Shown: piece after piece, positions 8,867 to 16,605 of the stretch
Layout: each line of letters begins with the position of its first letter
Numbering within the stretch: the stretch's first letter is position 1
Assembly (NCBI GenBank): GCA_902490325.1
Contig: CABUDJ010000005.1
Span: forward strand, 1 to 52,032
Direction of reading: 5' to 3'
DNA length: 52,032 nt
Origin: an uncultured Collinsella sp.
GTDB lineage: Bacteria; Actinomycetota; Coriobacteriia; Coriobacteriales; Coriobacteriaceae
Translations under genes and position numbers: made by a program
Notes under the pieces: generated by a model
What the model was told of the DNA's origin: nothing
Database searches by the model: none
Seen by the model: only the letters and a program-made list of their open reading frames with translations

Positions 8867-10882
8867 ATGGTAAAGATTCGAGAGAAGCAAACCGAGCAGC
8901 TCGAGAAAGCTGCCTCCAAGGGGCTCAAGCTCGGTGGCTGGAAGAAGATGACGCTGTCTTCTAAGATTGCCGCCGTCGTGTTGGTGCTGGTCGCCTTGAC
9001 CGCGATTCTGGCGCCCCTTCTTGCCCCCTATAGCCCGGTCGAGATCTTTACGGCTCGCCAGGCTCCCGGCAACGGATTTATCTTCGGTACCGACGATAAG
9101 GGCCGCGACATCCTTTCGCGTATGCTCTACGGTGGTCGTTACTCGCTGATCATCGGCTTTGGCGCCACTGCCATGGCTCTGGTTTGCGGCTCGGTCGTGG
9201 GCGCCCTCGCGGCGGTTTCGCGCAAGTCCGTTTCCGAGGCGATCATGCGCATCCTGGACATCATCATGTCCATCCCGGGCATCGCCCTCGCTGCCGTCTT
9301 CGTCTCCATCCTGGGCAACTCCGTGCCGTCGATCATCTTCGCCATCGGCTTTATGTACACTCCGCAGATTGCCCGTATCGTGCGCGCCAACATTGTGTCC
9401 GAGTACGGCGAGGACTATGTCCGCGCGGTCATCGTTTCCGGCGCTAAGGCTCCGTGGATTTTGATCAAGCACGTCCTGCGTAACTGCATCGCCCCGATCA
9501 TGGTCTTCACCGTTACCCTGGTCGCCGACGCCATCATCTTCGAGGCTTCGCTGACCTTTATCGGCGCTGGTATTCAGGAGCCTACCGCTACCTGGGGCAA
9601 CATCCTCGCCGACGCTCGCGGTGGCGTGCTCGCTGGCCGTTGGTGGCAGGCGCTGTTCCCGGGCCTGGCCATCATGATCACCTGCCTGGCGCTCAACATC
9701 CTCTCCGAGGGCATTACCGACGCCATGGCCGCTGCTCCCTCTGCCGCCCTGGATCCGACCGACTCCTCCAAGCGCCGTGAGGCCGACCTGCTGGTCTCCG
9801 ACCCCGTTCGCGCCTACAAGGAGCAGGCTCAGTCCCTGTCCGCCCGTCTTGGCGCCCTGCGTGATGTCGAACTCAAGCGTAACGACCGCCATGTGCCCGA
9901 TGAGTCCGTTGAGCCGATCCTTTCGGTCCGCGATTTCTGCATCCAGTTTGAGCACCACGGTGATATCAACGTCGTCGACCACGTCAACTTTGACGTCCGT
10001 CCTGGCCAGACCATGGGCCTGGTCGGTGAGTCCGGCTGCGGTAAGTCCATCACCACGCTGGCCATCATGGGCCTGACCGACGATGACGAGCATCTTTCCG
10101 GTGAGGTTCTCTGGGAAGGCCGCGACCTGCTCAAGATGAGCAAGAAGGAGTGGTTCGGCCTGCGCGGTACCGATATCGCCATGGTCTATCAGGACGCCCT
10201 GTCCTCGCTCAACCCCTCCATGCTCATTTCCGCCCAGATGAAGCAGCTCACCAAGCGCGGCGGCACCCGTAGCGCCGAGGAGCTCCTGGAGCTCGTGGGC
10301 CTCGACCCCAAGCGTACGCTCGAGAGCTATCCGCATGAGCTTTCCGGTGGTCAGCGTCAGCGCGTTCTGATCGCTATGGCCCTTACCCGTGACCCCAAGC
10401 TGGTCATCTGCGACGAGCCCACGACCGCTCTGGACGTTACCGTCCAGAAGCAGGTCATCAAGCTGCTTAACGACCTTCAGGCCAAGCTCGGCTTTGCCAT
10501 GATCTTCGTTTCGCACGACCTGGCACTGGTCGCCGAGGTCGCTCATAACATCACTGTTATGTACGCCGGTCAGGTTATCGAGCAGGCGCCCACCAAGGAG
10601 CTGCTCACCAACCCGATCCACGAGTACACTCGCGGTCTTCTGGGTTCCGTCCTGTCCATCGAGAGCGGTTCGGGCCGCCTGCACCAGGTGCCCGGCGCCG
10701 TTCCGAGCCCGCGCGATTTCCCCAAGGGCGATCGCTTCGCACCCCGCTCGAGCCATCCGCGCATTGGCCTGGACACCCGTCCGGTCTTCAAGCGCGTGCC
10801 CGGCACCGAGCACTTCTATTCCGAGCTCCCCGACGAGGTGCTCAAGGCAAATGGTTTGACCCCTCACGCGGAGGTGATGTAG
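8867..10882 (+). CDS. Fused ABC permease-ATPase (DppC-DppD / SatC type)
   Basis: One 671-aa chain joins two usually separate subunits. Residues 1 to about 300 are a DppC-type permease (GTDDKGRDILSRMLYGGRYSL; EAA loop VRAVIVSGAKAPWILIKHVLRN). After a charged linker (about 300-345), residues 350 to about 640 form an ABC ATPase: Walker A GESGCGKS, signature LSGGQRQR, Walker B LVICDEPTTALDV, H-loop VSHD, and the oligopeptide-type C-terminal extension. That extension lacks the clustered cysteines seen in the OppD/OppF proteins further on. The reading frame is continuous, so the fusion is genuine. Together with the next ATPase this gives five domains from four genes, the layout I recall for SatABCD sialic acid importers. 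Confidence 0.92.
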   Translation: MVKIREKQTEQLEKAASKGLKLGGWKKMTLSSKIAAVVLVLVALTAILAPLLAPYSPVEIFTARQAPGNGFIFGTDDKGRDILSRMLYGGRYSLIIGFGATAMALVCGSVVGALAAVSRKSVSEAIMRILDIIMSIPGIALAAVFVSILGNSVPSIIFAIGFMYTPQIARIVRANIVSEYGEDYVRAVIVSGAKAPWILIKHVLRNCIAPIMVFTVTLVADAIIFEASLTFIGAGIQEPTATWGNILADARGGVLAGRWWQALFPGLAIMITCLALNILSEGITDAMAAAPSAALDPTDSSKRREADLLVSDPVRAYKEQAQSLSARLGALRDVELKRNDRHVPDESVEPILSVRDFCIQFEHHGDINVVDHVNFDVRPGQTMGLVGESGCGKSITTLAIMGLTDDDEHLSGEVLWEGRDLLKMSKKEWFGLRGTDIAMVYQDALSSLNPSMLISAQMKQLTKRGGTRSAEELLELVGLDPKRTLESYPHELSGGQRQRVLIAMALTRDPKLVICDEPTTALDVTVQKQVIKLLNDLQAKLGFAMIFVSHDLALVAEVAHNITVMYAGQVIEQAPTKELLTNPIHEYTRGLLGSVLSIESGSGRLHQVPGAVPSPRDFPKGDRFAPRSSHPRIGLDTRPVFKRVPGTEHFYSELPDEVLKANGLTPHAEVM

Positions 10883-11710
10883 ATGAGCGAGACCGCAGTC
10901 AACGGCGTCGAGCCGATCATCTTCCTTGATGACGTCCACGTCACCTTTAGGACCCGTACCGGCTCGATTCTGCACCCCAACCTGGTTCACGCCGTCCAGG
11001 GTGTAACGATTAAGCTCATGCCCGGACAGACCATCGGCATCGTCGGCGAGTCCGGTTGCGGAAAGTCCACCACCGCCAACGTCATGTGCGGCCTGCAGGC
11101 CCCCACGAGCGGCAAGGTCTACTTTAAGGGCAAGGACGTTACCAAACGTACCGCCGAGGACCGTCGCCACATGGGTCGCGTCATCTCGGTCGTGTTCCAG
11201 AACCCGGCCACGGCGCTCAATCCCCGCATGGTCGTTCGCGAGCAACTGCTCGACCCCATGCGCGTCCACAACCTGGGTACCGAGGCCGAGCAGGAGAAGC
11301 GCGTCAAGGAGCTCTTGGAGCTCACCGGTCTGCCCAGCTCCGCCGCCGAGGTTCTTCCCGGCCAGCTTTCGGGCGGCCAGCGCCAGCGCGTCGCAATTGC
11401 CCGTGCCCTGTCGCTGAACCCCGATGCCATCATCGCCGACGAGCCCACCTCGGCTCTGGACGTTTCGGTCCGCGCGCAGATTCTGAACCTGCTGACCGAC
11501 CTTAAGAAGGAGCTCGGCCTGGCCATGGTGTTCATCAGCCATGACATCCAGACGGTCCGCTATATCTCTGACGACATCATCGTTATGAATGGCGGCAAGA
11601 TCGTCGAGCAGGGCGAGGCCAAGCAGGTCTTCCAGCACCCTCAGGACCCCTACACCAAGATGCTGCTCGGCGCTGCGCCGTCGCTGTTGCATCCCAAGCT
11701 CGGCGAGTAG
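10883..11710 (+). CDS. ABC transporter ATPase, DppF/SatD type
   Basis: A 275-aa cytoplasmic ATPase, the second nucleotide-binding subunit of the importer. Seen: Walker A GESGCGKSTT, Q-loop VFQNPATALNPRM, signature LSGGQRQRVAIARAL, Walker B AIIADEPTSALDV and H-loop ISHDIQ. Its ATG directly follows the TAG of the fused permease-ATPase, so translation is coupled. It is shorter than typical OppF/DppF because the C-terminal peptide-family extension with its cysteines is missing, as in the ATPase half of the preceding gene. This suggests the two ATPases evolved together. Confidence 0.9.
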   Translation: MSETAVNGVEPIIFLDDVHVTFRTRTGSILHPNLVHAVQGVTIKLMPGQTIGIVGESGCGKSTTANVMCGLQAPTSGKVYFKGKDVTKRTAEDRRHMGRVISVVFQNPATALNPRMVVREQLLDPMRVHNLGTEAEQEKRVKELLELTGLPSSAAEVLPGQLSGGQRQRVAIARALSLNPDAIIADEPTSALDVSVRAQILNLLTDLKKELGLAMVFISHDIQTVRYISDDIIVMNGGKIVEQGEAKQVFQHPQDPYTKMLLGAAPSLLHPKLGE

Positions 11711-11803
11711 CCTCGCTTTCCCTCCCGTGCGCCCGGTTCCCTTGCCGTCAGAGATATAGCGGACCGCCTCCGTTGCGATTTCGAAAGGTTGGGTTCACGA
11801 GCC

Positions 11804-12781
11804 ATGCCAAGTGCTCAGGAGCTACAACAGCAATTTGGTGAATATCGAGGCGCTATGCCCCGTCCATCGGATTTCGATCTCTTTTGGAAGGACCGCATGG
11901 CCGAGGCCGACGCTGTCGAGCTCGACTACGAGATTGAGGCGGCTTCGGTTGCGGATTCCGCGACCTGTCGGTTTTTCGACCTCTGGTATACCGGCATGTG
12001 TGGCGCCCGCCTGCATGCCAAGTATCTCAAGCCGGTTTCGGACGATCCCGTGCCGCTGGTGTTACAGTTCCACGGCTATCCGGGTGCAAGCCGCAGCTGG
12101 TTCGAGCAGGCGTCGTTTGCGGGCATGGGCATGGCACTCATCGCCCTCGACTGCCCCGGCCAGGGTGGCCCCTCCGAGGATATTGGTGGATTTGAAGGCA
12201 CAACGGTCGCGGGCCATATTGTCGCCGGTATCGATGGCGACCCGGCCAACCTCTACTATGTCCGCTTGCACCAGGATATCCGCATCCTGTGCCGTATTGT
12301 TCGCGAGCTCGAGGGCATCGATCTTGCCCGCGTATTTGTGAACGGCGCATCGCAGGGCGGCGGTTTGGGCATTGCGACCTGCGCGCTTAACAGCGAGCTT
12401 ATCAATCGCGCCGCCATCCTCTATCCCTTCCTGTCGGATTTCCGCCTGGTCTGGGATTTGGATGCCGACGACATTGCCTACGAGGGTCTGCGTTATTGGT
12501 CGCGTTGGTTTGACGAGGACTCGACTCGTATTGAGGAGGCCTATGCCAAGCTGGCGTACTTCGATTCCAAGAACTTTGCCCCCATGGTCAAATGCCCCGT
12601 GCTGTTTGGCACGGGCACAGCCGATATCGTCTGTCCGCCGGCGACGCAGTTTGCGGTCTACTACAACCTGGCCTGCGAGAAGCGACACGAGTTCTTTGAG
12701 GGCTTTGGCCACGAGGAGATTCAGGACTTTGACGACATGATCATTCCGTTTTTCTGCGAAGGAGGGGAGGCTCATGTCTAA
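11804..12781 (+). CDS. CE7-family acetyl esterase (acetyl xylan esterase / cephalosporin-C deacetylase type)
   Basis: A 325-aa alpha/beta hydrolase. Seen: the oxyanion segment LQFHGYPGASRSW, nucleophile elbow GASQGGG with the catalytic Ser, acid loop GTGTADIVCPP with the Asp, and FGHEE with the His. CE7 enzymes remove O-acetyl groups from sugars and small molecules. Among nan genes the likely substrate is O-acetylated sialic acid, which must be deacetylated before lyase cleavage; this is inference. The start ATG 11804 is preceded by AAAGG at a long 15-bp spacing; TTG 11789 is the alternative. The 3' end overlaps the next, related gene by 8 bp. No signal peptide is seen, so it acts in the cytoplasm. 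Confidence 0.85.
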   Translation: MPSAQELQQQFGEYRGAMPRPSDFDLFWKDRMAEADAVELDYEIEAASVADSATCRFFDLWYTGMCGARLHAKYLKPVSDDPVPLVLQFHGYPGASRSWFEQASFAGMGMALIALDCPGQGGPSEDIGGFEGTTVAGHIVAGIDGDPANLYYVRLHQDIRILCRIVRELEGIDLARVFVNGASQGGGLGIATCALNSELINRAAILYPFLSDFRLVWDLDADDIAYEGLRYWSRWFDEDSTRIEEAYAKLAYFDSKNFAPMVKCPVLFGTGTADIVCPPATQFAVYYNLACEKRHEFFEGFGHEEIQDFDDMIIPFFCEGGEAHV

Positions 12782-13625
12782 GTGCGAGAGCAATGTCGAT
12801 GAGCTGATCGTCCCCGGGCTCGCGGGGATTGCTGGGACGGTTTCGTCAAGGCTCTCCGATTTCCGGGATTGGCGCGGCGATGCTTCGGCGGATGTTTCCG
12901 AATTAGAGACAGCCGCTTCGGACCTTGAGGTTTGCGGGCTGACTGTTACGGCGATTGATTTCGCCAATCCGTGCGCGCGCTACTCCGAGGTTTCCTTTGA
13001 GCTCGGCGGGTATGTCGTGCACGGCCGTTTGATTGAGCCCTCAGGCCGCGCCCGAGCATCCGAGCTTGTTCCGCTCTGTCTGATGTTTCACGACATCGAT
13101 CGACCCGTGCGTGGATGGCATCACATGACGAGGTTTGCCGCCATGGGGTATGCCGTGCTTGCACTAGACGACGTTGTTGCTGGTGCGGACGACCTGCAGT
13201 GGGGGATTGCTTCGCCCGCTTTTGTCGGGCGCGTCCGTTGGGGCTGCGCGTTGGCGAAGGTTGCGCGAAATCTTGATGGCGTGGACCCCGACCGCATCTT
13301 TGCATGGGGCGAGGGTCTTGGCGGCGGAGTCGCGCTGGCGGTTTCTGCTCTGGACGAGCGGGGCCTTGCCTGCACGGCGGTTGCCAATCCAATTCCCGGC
13401 GGCCTCGAGGCTCTGTCGTCTCGGGTGCGCGGATCGGTGCTCATGGGCACATCACTCATGGATGCCGTGAGCGATCCCAAGGGCCAGTTTGCCGTATTCA
13501 ACGGTCTTGAGTGTGACCGGAGGCATATCATCTATGCCAAATACGCTCACGAGCGCATCAATGCGTTCGAAAACGAAGTCGTCGACTTTTTTAACCAAAC
13601 GTTCTACCCGTGTTCTTTGGCCTAG
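12774..13625 (+). CDS. CE7-like alpha/beta hydrolase paralogue lacking the catalytic serine
   Basis: A 283-aa protein related along its length to the preceding esterase: FHDIDRPVRGWHHMTRFAAMGYAVLALD matches that enzyme's oxyanion and core strands. At the nucleophile elbow GASQGGG has become GEGLGGG, putting Gly where Ser should be. The Asp region (GTSLMDAVSDPKGQFAVF) and a His (YAHERI) remain. It is therefore probably catalytically dead, or uses different chemistry. The frame is intact with normal codon use, which argues for a retained role such as a partner or regulatory subunit of the active enzyme. Its ATG overlaps the upstream gene by 8 bp, so the two are translationally coupled. Confidence 0.75.
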   Translation: MSKCESNVDELIVPGLAGIAGTVSSRLSDFRDWRGDASADVSELETAASDLEVCGLTVTAIDFANPCARYSEVSFELGGYVVHGRLIEPSGRARASELVPLCLMFHDIDRPVRGWHHMTRFAAMGYAVLALDDVVAGADDLQWGIASPAFVGRVRWGCALAKVARNLDGVDPDRIFAWGEGLGGGVALAVSALDERGLACTAVANPIPGGLEALSSRVRGSVLMGTSLMDAVSDPKGQFAVFNGLECDRRHIIYAKYAHERINAFENEVVDFFNQTFYPCSLA

Positions 13626-13693
13626 GCGGCCTGAACACTGCCAACAAGAGTGGGCGGCACAGGGCCGCTCGCCAGACAACTAAGGAGATTCTT

Positions 13694-14614
13694 GTGGCAA
13701 CTCAGAAATTCACCGGCGTTATCCCTCCCGTCGTTGTTCCCGATACCGAAGATCATCAGCTCGATGTTGTCTCCTTTGAGCGTAGCATCAACCGCATGAT
13801 CGACGCCGGCGTCGATGGCCTGTTCTTCTTGGGCTCTTCGGGTGAGGTCGTCTTCTCCACCGATGAGCGCCGTCGCCAGATCATCGCCGAGGCCGTCCGT
13901 ATCGTCGACCACCGCGTGCCTGTTCTGGTCGGTATCATCGATACCGAAACCGAGCGCATGATCGAGCACGGCAAGGTCGCTCAGGAGCTGGGCGCCGATG
14001 CCCTCGTCGCCACCTGCCCGTTCTATGCCCTGCAGGGCATGACCGAGGTCGAGGAGCACTTCCGCATCCTGCACGAGGAACTCGACCTGCCCATCTTTGC
14101 CTATGACATCCCCGTGTGCGTCCACACCAAGCTCCCCTGGAAGCTCCTTGCCAAGCTCGGCGCCGAGGGCGTCCTGGCCGGCGTCAAGGATTCCTCGGGT
14201 GATGACATCTCGTTCCGCTACCTCGTTCAGGAGAACGAGAAGAACGGCCATCCGATGAGCATCCTCACCGGTCACGAGGTTGTTGTCGACGGCGCTTACC
14301 TCGGTGGTGCCGACGGCTCTGTCCCGGGTCTCGCTAACGTTGAGCCCGAGGGCTACGTGCGTCAGTGGAAGGCCGCTCAGGCTGGTGACTGGGCTACCGT
14401 CAAGGCTGAGCAGGATCGTCTCAATGAGATTTCGCACATCTGGGACGTCACCTCGGGCGTCCAGGGCTATGCCGGTGGCGTCGGCGCCTTCAAGACCGCT
14501 ATGAACCTCATGGGCATCTTCGACAGCCCGACCATGCCGCGCCCGGTGAAGGCCATGACCGGCGAGAACGTCGAGGCGATTAAGAAGGTCCTCCAGGACA
14601 ACGGTCTCCTGTAA
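13694..14614 (+). CDS. nanA: N-acetylneuraminate lyase-like aldolase (DHDPS/NanA family)
   Basis: A 306-aa class I aldolase of the DapA/NanA family. In this context it should cleave N-acetylneuraminate to ManNAc and pyruvate. Seen: the GSSGE carboxylate-binding loop, the catalytic Tyr in FAYDIPVCVH, the Schiff-base Lys in AGVKDSSGD, and a glycine-rich GLAN loop. The motif after the Lys differs from E. coli NanA, so substrate assignment rests mainly on neighbours (importer, ROK kinase, NanE). The start is GTG 13694 with AAGGAG 6 bp upstream; the open frame back to 13610 overlaps the esterase. Dihydrodipicolinate synthase or a keto-deoxy sugar aldolase are the alternatives. Confidence 0.8.
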   Translation: MATQKFTGVIPPVVVPDTEDHQLDVVSFERSINRMIDAGVDGLFFLGSSGEVVFSTDERRRQIIAEAVRIVDHRVPVLVGIIDTETERMIEHGKVAQELGADALVATCPFYALQGMTEVEEHFRILHEELDLPIFAYDIPVCVHTKLPWKLLAKLGAEGVLAGVKDSSGDDISFRYLVQENEKNGHPMSILTGHEVVVDGAYLGGADGSVPGLANVEPEGYVRQWKAAQAGDWATVKAEQDRLNEISHIWDVTSGVQGYAGGVGAFKTAMNLMGIFDSPTMPRPVKAMTGENVEAIKKVLQDNGLL

Positions 14615-14620
14615 AGATTC

Positions 14621-14710
14621 CCCAGGCACCCGATCTTGGGGCTCAAGTGGTCGGGCGTGACCCATTAGGTCAACGCCCGACCACTTTCACCCCAACCTCG
14701 GGCACCTGGG
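14621..14710 (+). repeat. Large nested hairpin between the lyase and kinase genes
   Basis: The outer arms, 14621-14641 and 14690-14710, pair at 17 of 21 positions. The inner arms, 14645-14662 and 14668-14686, are perfect apart from one bulged T. Total length is 90 nt, beginning 6 bp after the stop codon. There is no T tract. It probably controls mRNA stability or partial termination between the two genes. It lacks the internal-loop motif of the palindrome family at 30 and 39 kb. Confidence 0.7.
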
Positions 14711-14784
14711 AAACCTTTATCATGCTGCGGCGATAACACCGCCTTCATTTCCTGTAGTTGTTTTTATCTCCTAAGGAGAACGAC

Positions 14785-15750
14785 ATGGAGAACAAGTACG
14801 TCTGCTCTGTCGACATCGGCGGAACTAAGATCGCGACCGCCATTATGGAGTACCCGGCTGACGGCAGCGTGCCCCATCCCGTATTTGAGGCCGAGGTTCC
14901 TACTGAGGCCCAGGAGGGCGGCGAGGCCGTCTTCCAGCGTATCGAGGCGTCCATCAAGGCCGCTCTTGAGGCGAATCCCGATGTCGAGGTTCTCGGTGTC
15001 GGTATCGGTGCCGCAGGCGTCGTCGATCCCAAGACGGGCGCCATCGCGTATGCCAACGAGATCATGCCCGGCTGGTCCGGCGTTCAGTTGGGGCCGCGTC
15101 TGCGCGAGGACCTTGGTCTCCCCGTTGCCGTGGTGGGCGACGTGCAGGCTCATGCTCTGGGCGAGGCCCACTGGGGCGTCGGCAAAGGCAAGTTCTCCGT
15201 TTTGTGCTTGGGCATCGGCACGGGCATCGGCGGCGCATATGTCGAGAACGGCCGTGTGATGCAGGGCTTCCATGGTGCTGCCGGTCATATGGGCCACATC
15301 GAGTGCTCGGCTGCCGCTGGCATTCCCTGCGCCTGTGGACGTTCCGGTCATCTTGAGTCGGTTGCTTCCGGCACTTCCATTGGTCGTATGTACGATGAGC
15401 GCTTTGGCCGCGTCGACCCCAGCCGTCCTTCGGTCGGTCGCGACGTGAACGACCTGTGCCGTGCGGGCGACGCAAAGGCGACCGAGGTCATCCATGACGC
15501 CGGCTTTGCGCTGGGCGCCAGCTTGGGCTCGCTTGCCAACATCTTGGATCCCGAGGTTATCGTGCTTTCGGGAGGTGTGATTCACCAGGGTCCCGATTGG
15601 CGTTCGCAGACGTGGAAGGATTCGGTGCACGAGGGCTATGCCAGCCAGGCGCTCGATCCGCTTCAAGACACGCCGATTCTCATCGGGTCTCTGGAGGGCG
15701 ATGCTCCGCTCATCGGTGCTGCTGAGCATCTTCTTGCCTCGTTGAAGTAA
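14785..15750 (+). CDS. nanK: ROK-family sugar kinase, probable N-acetylmannosamine kinase
   Basis: A 321-aa ROK kinase, expected to phosphorylate ManNAc to ManNAc-6-phosphate. Seen: the phosphate loop DIGGTKIATAI, the catalytic Asp in VVGDVQAHALGE, GIGTGIGGAYVENGR, and the ROK zinc site formed by GHMGHIE and CACGRSGHLE. The start ATG 14785 has AAGGAGAA upstream. It sits between the lyase and NanE genes, the standard chemical order of sialic acid breakdown. Glucokinase or GlcNAc kinase activity cannot be excluded by motif alone; the location makes NanK the best call. Confidence 0.82.
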   Translation: MENKYVCSVDIGGTKIATAIMEYPADGSVPHPVFEAEVPTEAQEGGEAVFQRIEASIKAALEANPDVEVLGVGIGAAGVVDPKTGAIAYANEIMPGWSGVQLGPRLREDLGLPVAVVGDVQAHALGEAHWGVGKGKFSVLCLGIGTGIGGAYVENGRVMQGFHGAAGHMGHIECSAAAGIPCACGRSGHLESVASGTSIGRMYDERFGRVDPSRPSVGRDVNDLCRAGDAKATEVIHDAGFALGASLGSLANILDPEVIVLSGGVIHQGPDWRSQTWKDSVHEGYASQALDPLQDTPILIGSLEGDAPLIGAAEHLLASLK

Positions 15751-15766
15751 AAGTATCTGCTGTAGG

Positions 15767-15797
15767 AGCCTCCCGAGACAACACGCCTCGGGAGGCT
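15767..15797 (+). terminator. Intercistronic hairpin between kinase and nanE
   Basis: An 11-bp perfect stem, AGCCTCCCGAG / CTCGGGAGGCT, with a 9-nt loop. No T run follows, so it is more likely an RNA processing or attenuating element than a full terminator. Confidence 0.55.
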
Positions 15798-15820
15798 GTT
15801 CTAAGAAAGGTTGCAGCCTT

Positions 15821-16507
15821 ATGACCGTCAATCCTTTGATCCAGTCCCTGAAGGGCAAGCTCGTCGTGAGCGTTCAGGCCTATATGGGCGAGCCGCTTCG
15901 TACGCCCGAGACCATGGCTCAAATGTCTCGCGCCTGCGAGCTTGGCGGCGCCGCCGCCATTCGCTGCCAAGGCCTTGCCGACATTGCCGCCATTAAGGGT
16001 CGCTGTGAGGTTCCTGTTATCGGCCTGTGGAAGGATGGGCACAAGGGCGTCTACATCACGCCGACGCTGCGTCATGCTCGCGCCTGCGTTGCCGCCGGTG
16101 CCGACATCGTGGCAATTGATGCCACTGATCGCCCACGTCCCGATGGCAAGACCGTCGAGGACACCTTCCGTCCGCTGCACGAGGAGGGCGTGCTCCTGAT
16201 GGCGGATTGTGCCACCATCGAGGACATTCGCCGTGCGGTTGATATGGGCTTTGACCTGGTATCCACTACGCTTTCTCACGGTGTCGCCGCCATCGACTGC
16301 ACCATGGCCGATGGCCCTGATCTGCCGCTCCTGCGTCAGGCGACCGAGGAATTCCCCGGTCTTCCCATCATCTGCGAGGGCCGCGTGCACACGCCCGAGG
16401 AGGCCCGCGCCGCGATCGATGCGGGCGCCTGGGCAGTTGTCGTAGGCACTGCCATTACGCACCCCACGAGTATTACAAGTTGGTTCAAGGCTGCGCTTGA
16501 GGCGTAA
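15821..16507 (+). CDS. nanE: N-acetylmannosamine-6-phosphate 2-epimerase NanE
   Basis: A 228-aa TIM-barrel enzyme that converts ManNAc-6-P to GlcNAc-6-P, the step that feeds sialic acid carbon into amino sugar metabolism. Seen: KLVVSVQAYMGEPLR at the N-terminus, the GLWK strand, ADCATIEDIRRAVDMGFD and the phosphate-binding ICEGRVHTPEEA..VVVGTAITHP; length is standard. The ATG at 15821 has AAGAAAGG 10 bp upstream. This is the most diagnostic gene of the cluster. The subsequent NagA and NagB steps are not encoded in this window. Confidence 0.95.
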   Translation: MTVNPLIQSLKGKLVVSVQAYMGEPLRTPETMAQMSRACELGGAAAIRCQGLADIAAIKGRCEVPVIGLWKDGHKGVYITPTLRHARACVAAGADIVAIDATDRPRPDGKTVEDTFRPLHEEGVLLMADCATIEDIRRAVDMGFDLVSTTLSHGVAAIDCTMADGPDLPLLRQATEEFPGLPIICEGRVHTPEEARAAIDAGAWAVVVGTAITHPTSITSWFKAALEA

Positions 16508-16558
16508 GACAGGCCTCGTATCCGCTTGGGGCGGTATACTCAATAAAGGCAATTGATC

Positions 16559-16594
16559 GCGCGGGATCCGCTGGCCGGGTCCCGCGCTTGTTTT
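16559..16594 (+). terminator. Rho-independent terminator of the sialic acid operon
   Basis: GCGCGGGA (16559-16566) pairs with TCCCGCGC (16580-16587), with further CCG/CGG pairing inside, and TTGTTTT follows. It ends directly before the rapZ ribosome site. A -10-like TATACT (16535-16540) lies upstream, so it might also attenuate a rapZ transcript. Confidence 0.75.
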
Positions 16595-16605
16595 AGGAGG
16601 CACAC

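Noticed and set aside
7919..11692. Minus-strand open frame of about 1257 codons opposite the importer genes
   Set aside because: Composition mirrors the codon bias of the plus-strand ABC genes; no domain, no ribosome site, and it spans several genes with full homology on the other strand.
10883..11710. Truncation of the second importer ATPase
   Set aside because: It lacks the C-terminal peptide-family Cys extension, but all ATPase motifs are intact, and the partner ATPase domain lacks the same Cys cluster, so this is a subfamily trait rather than damage.
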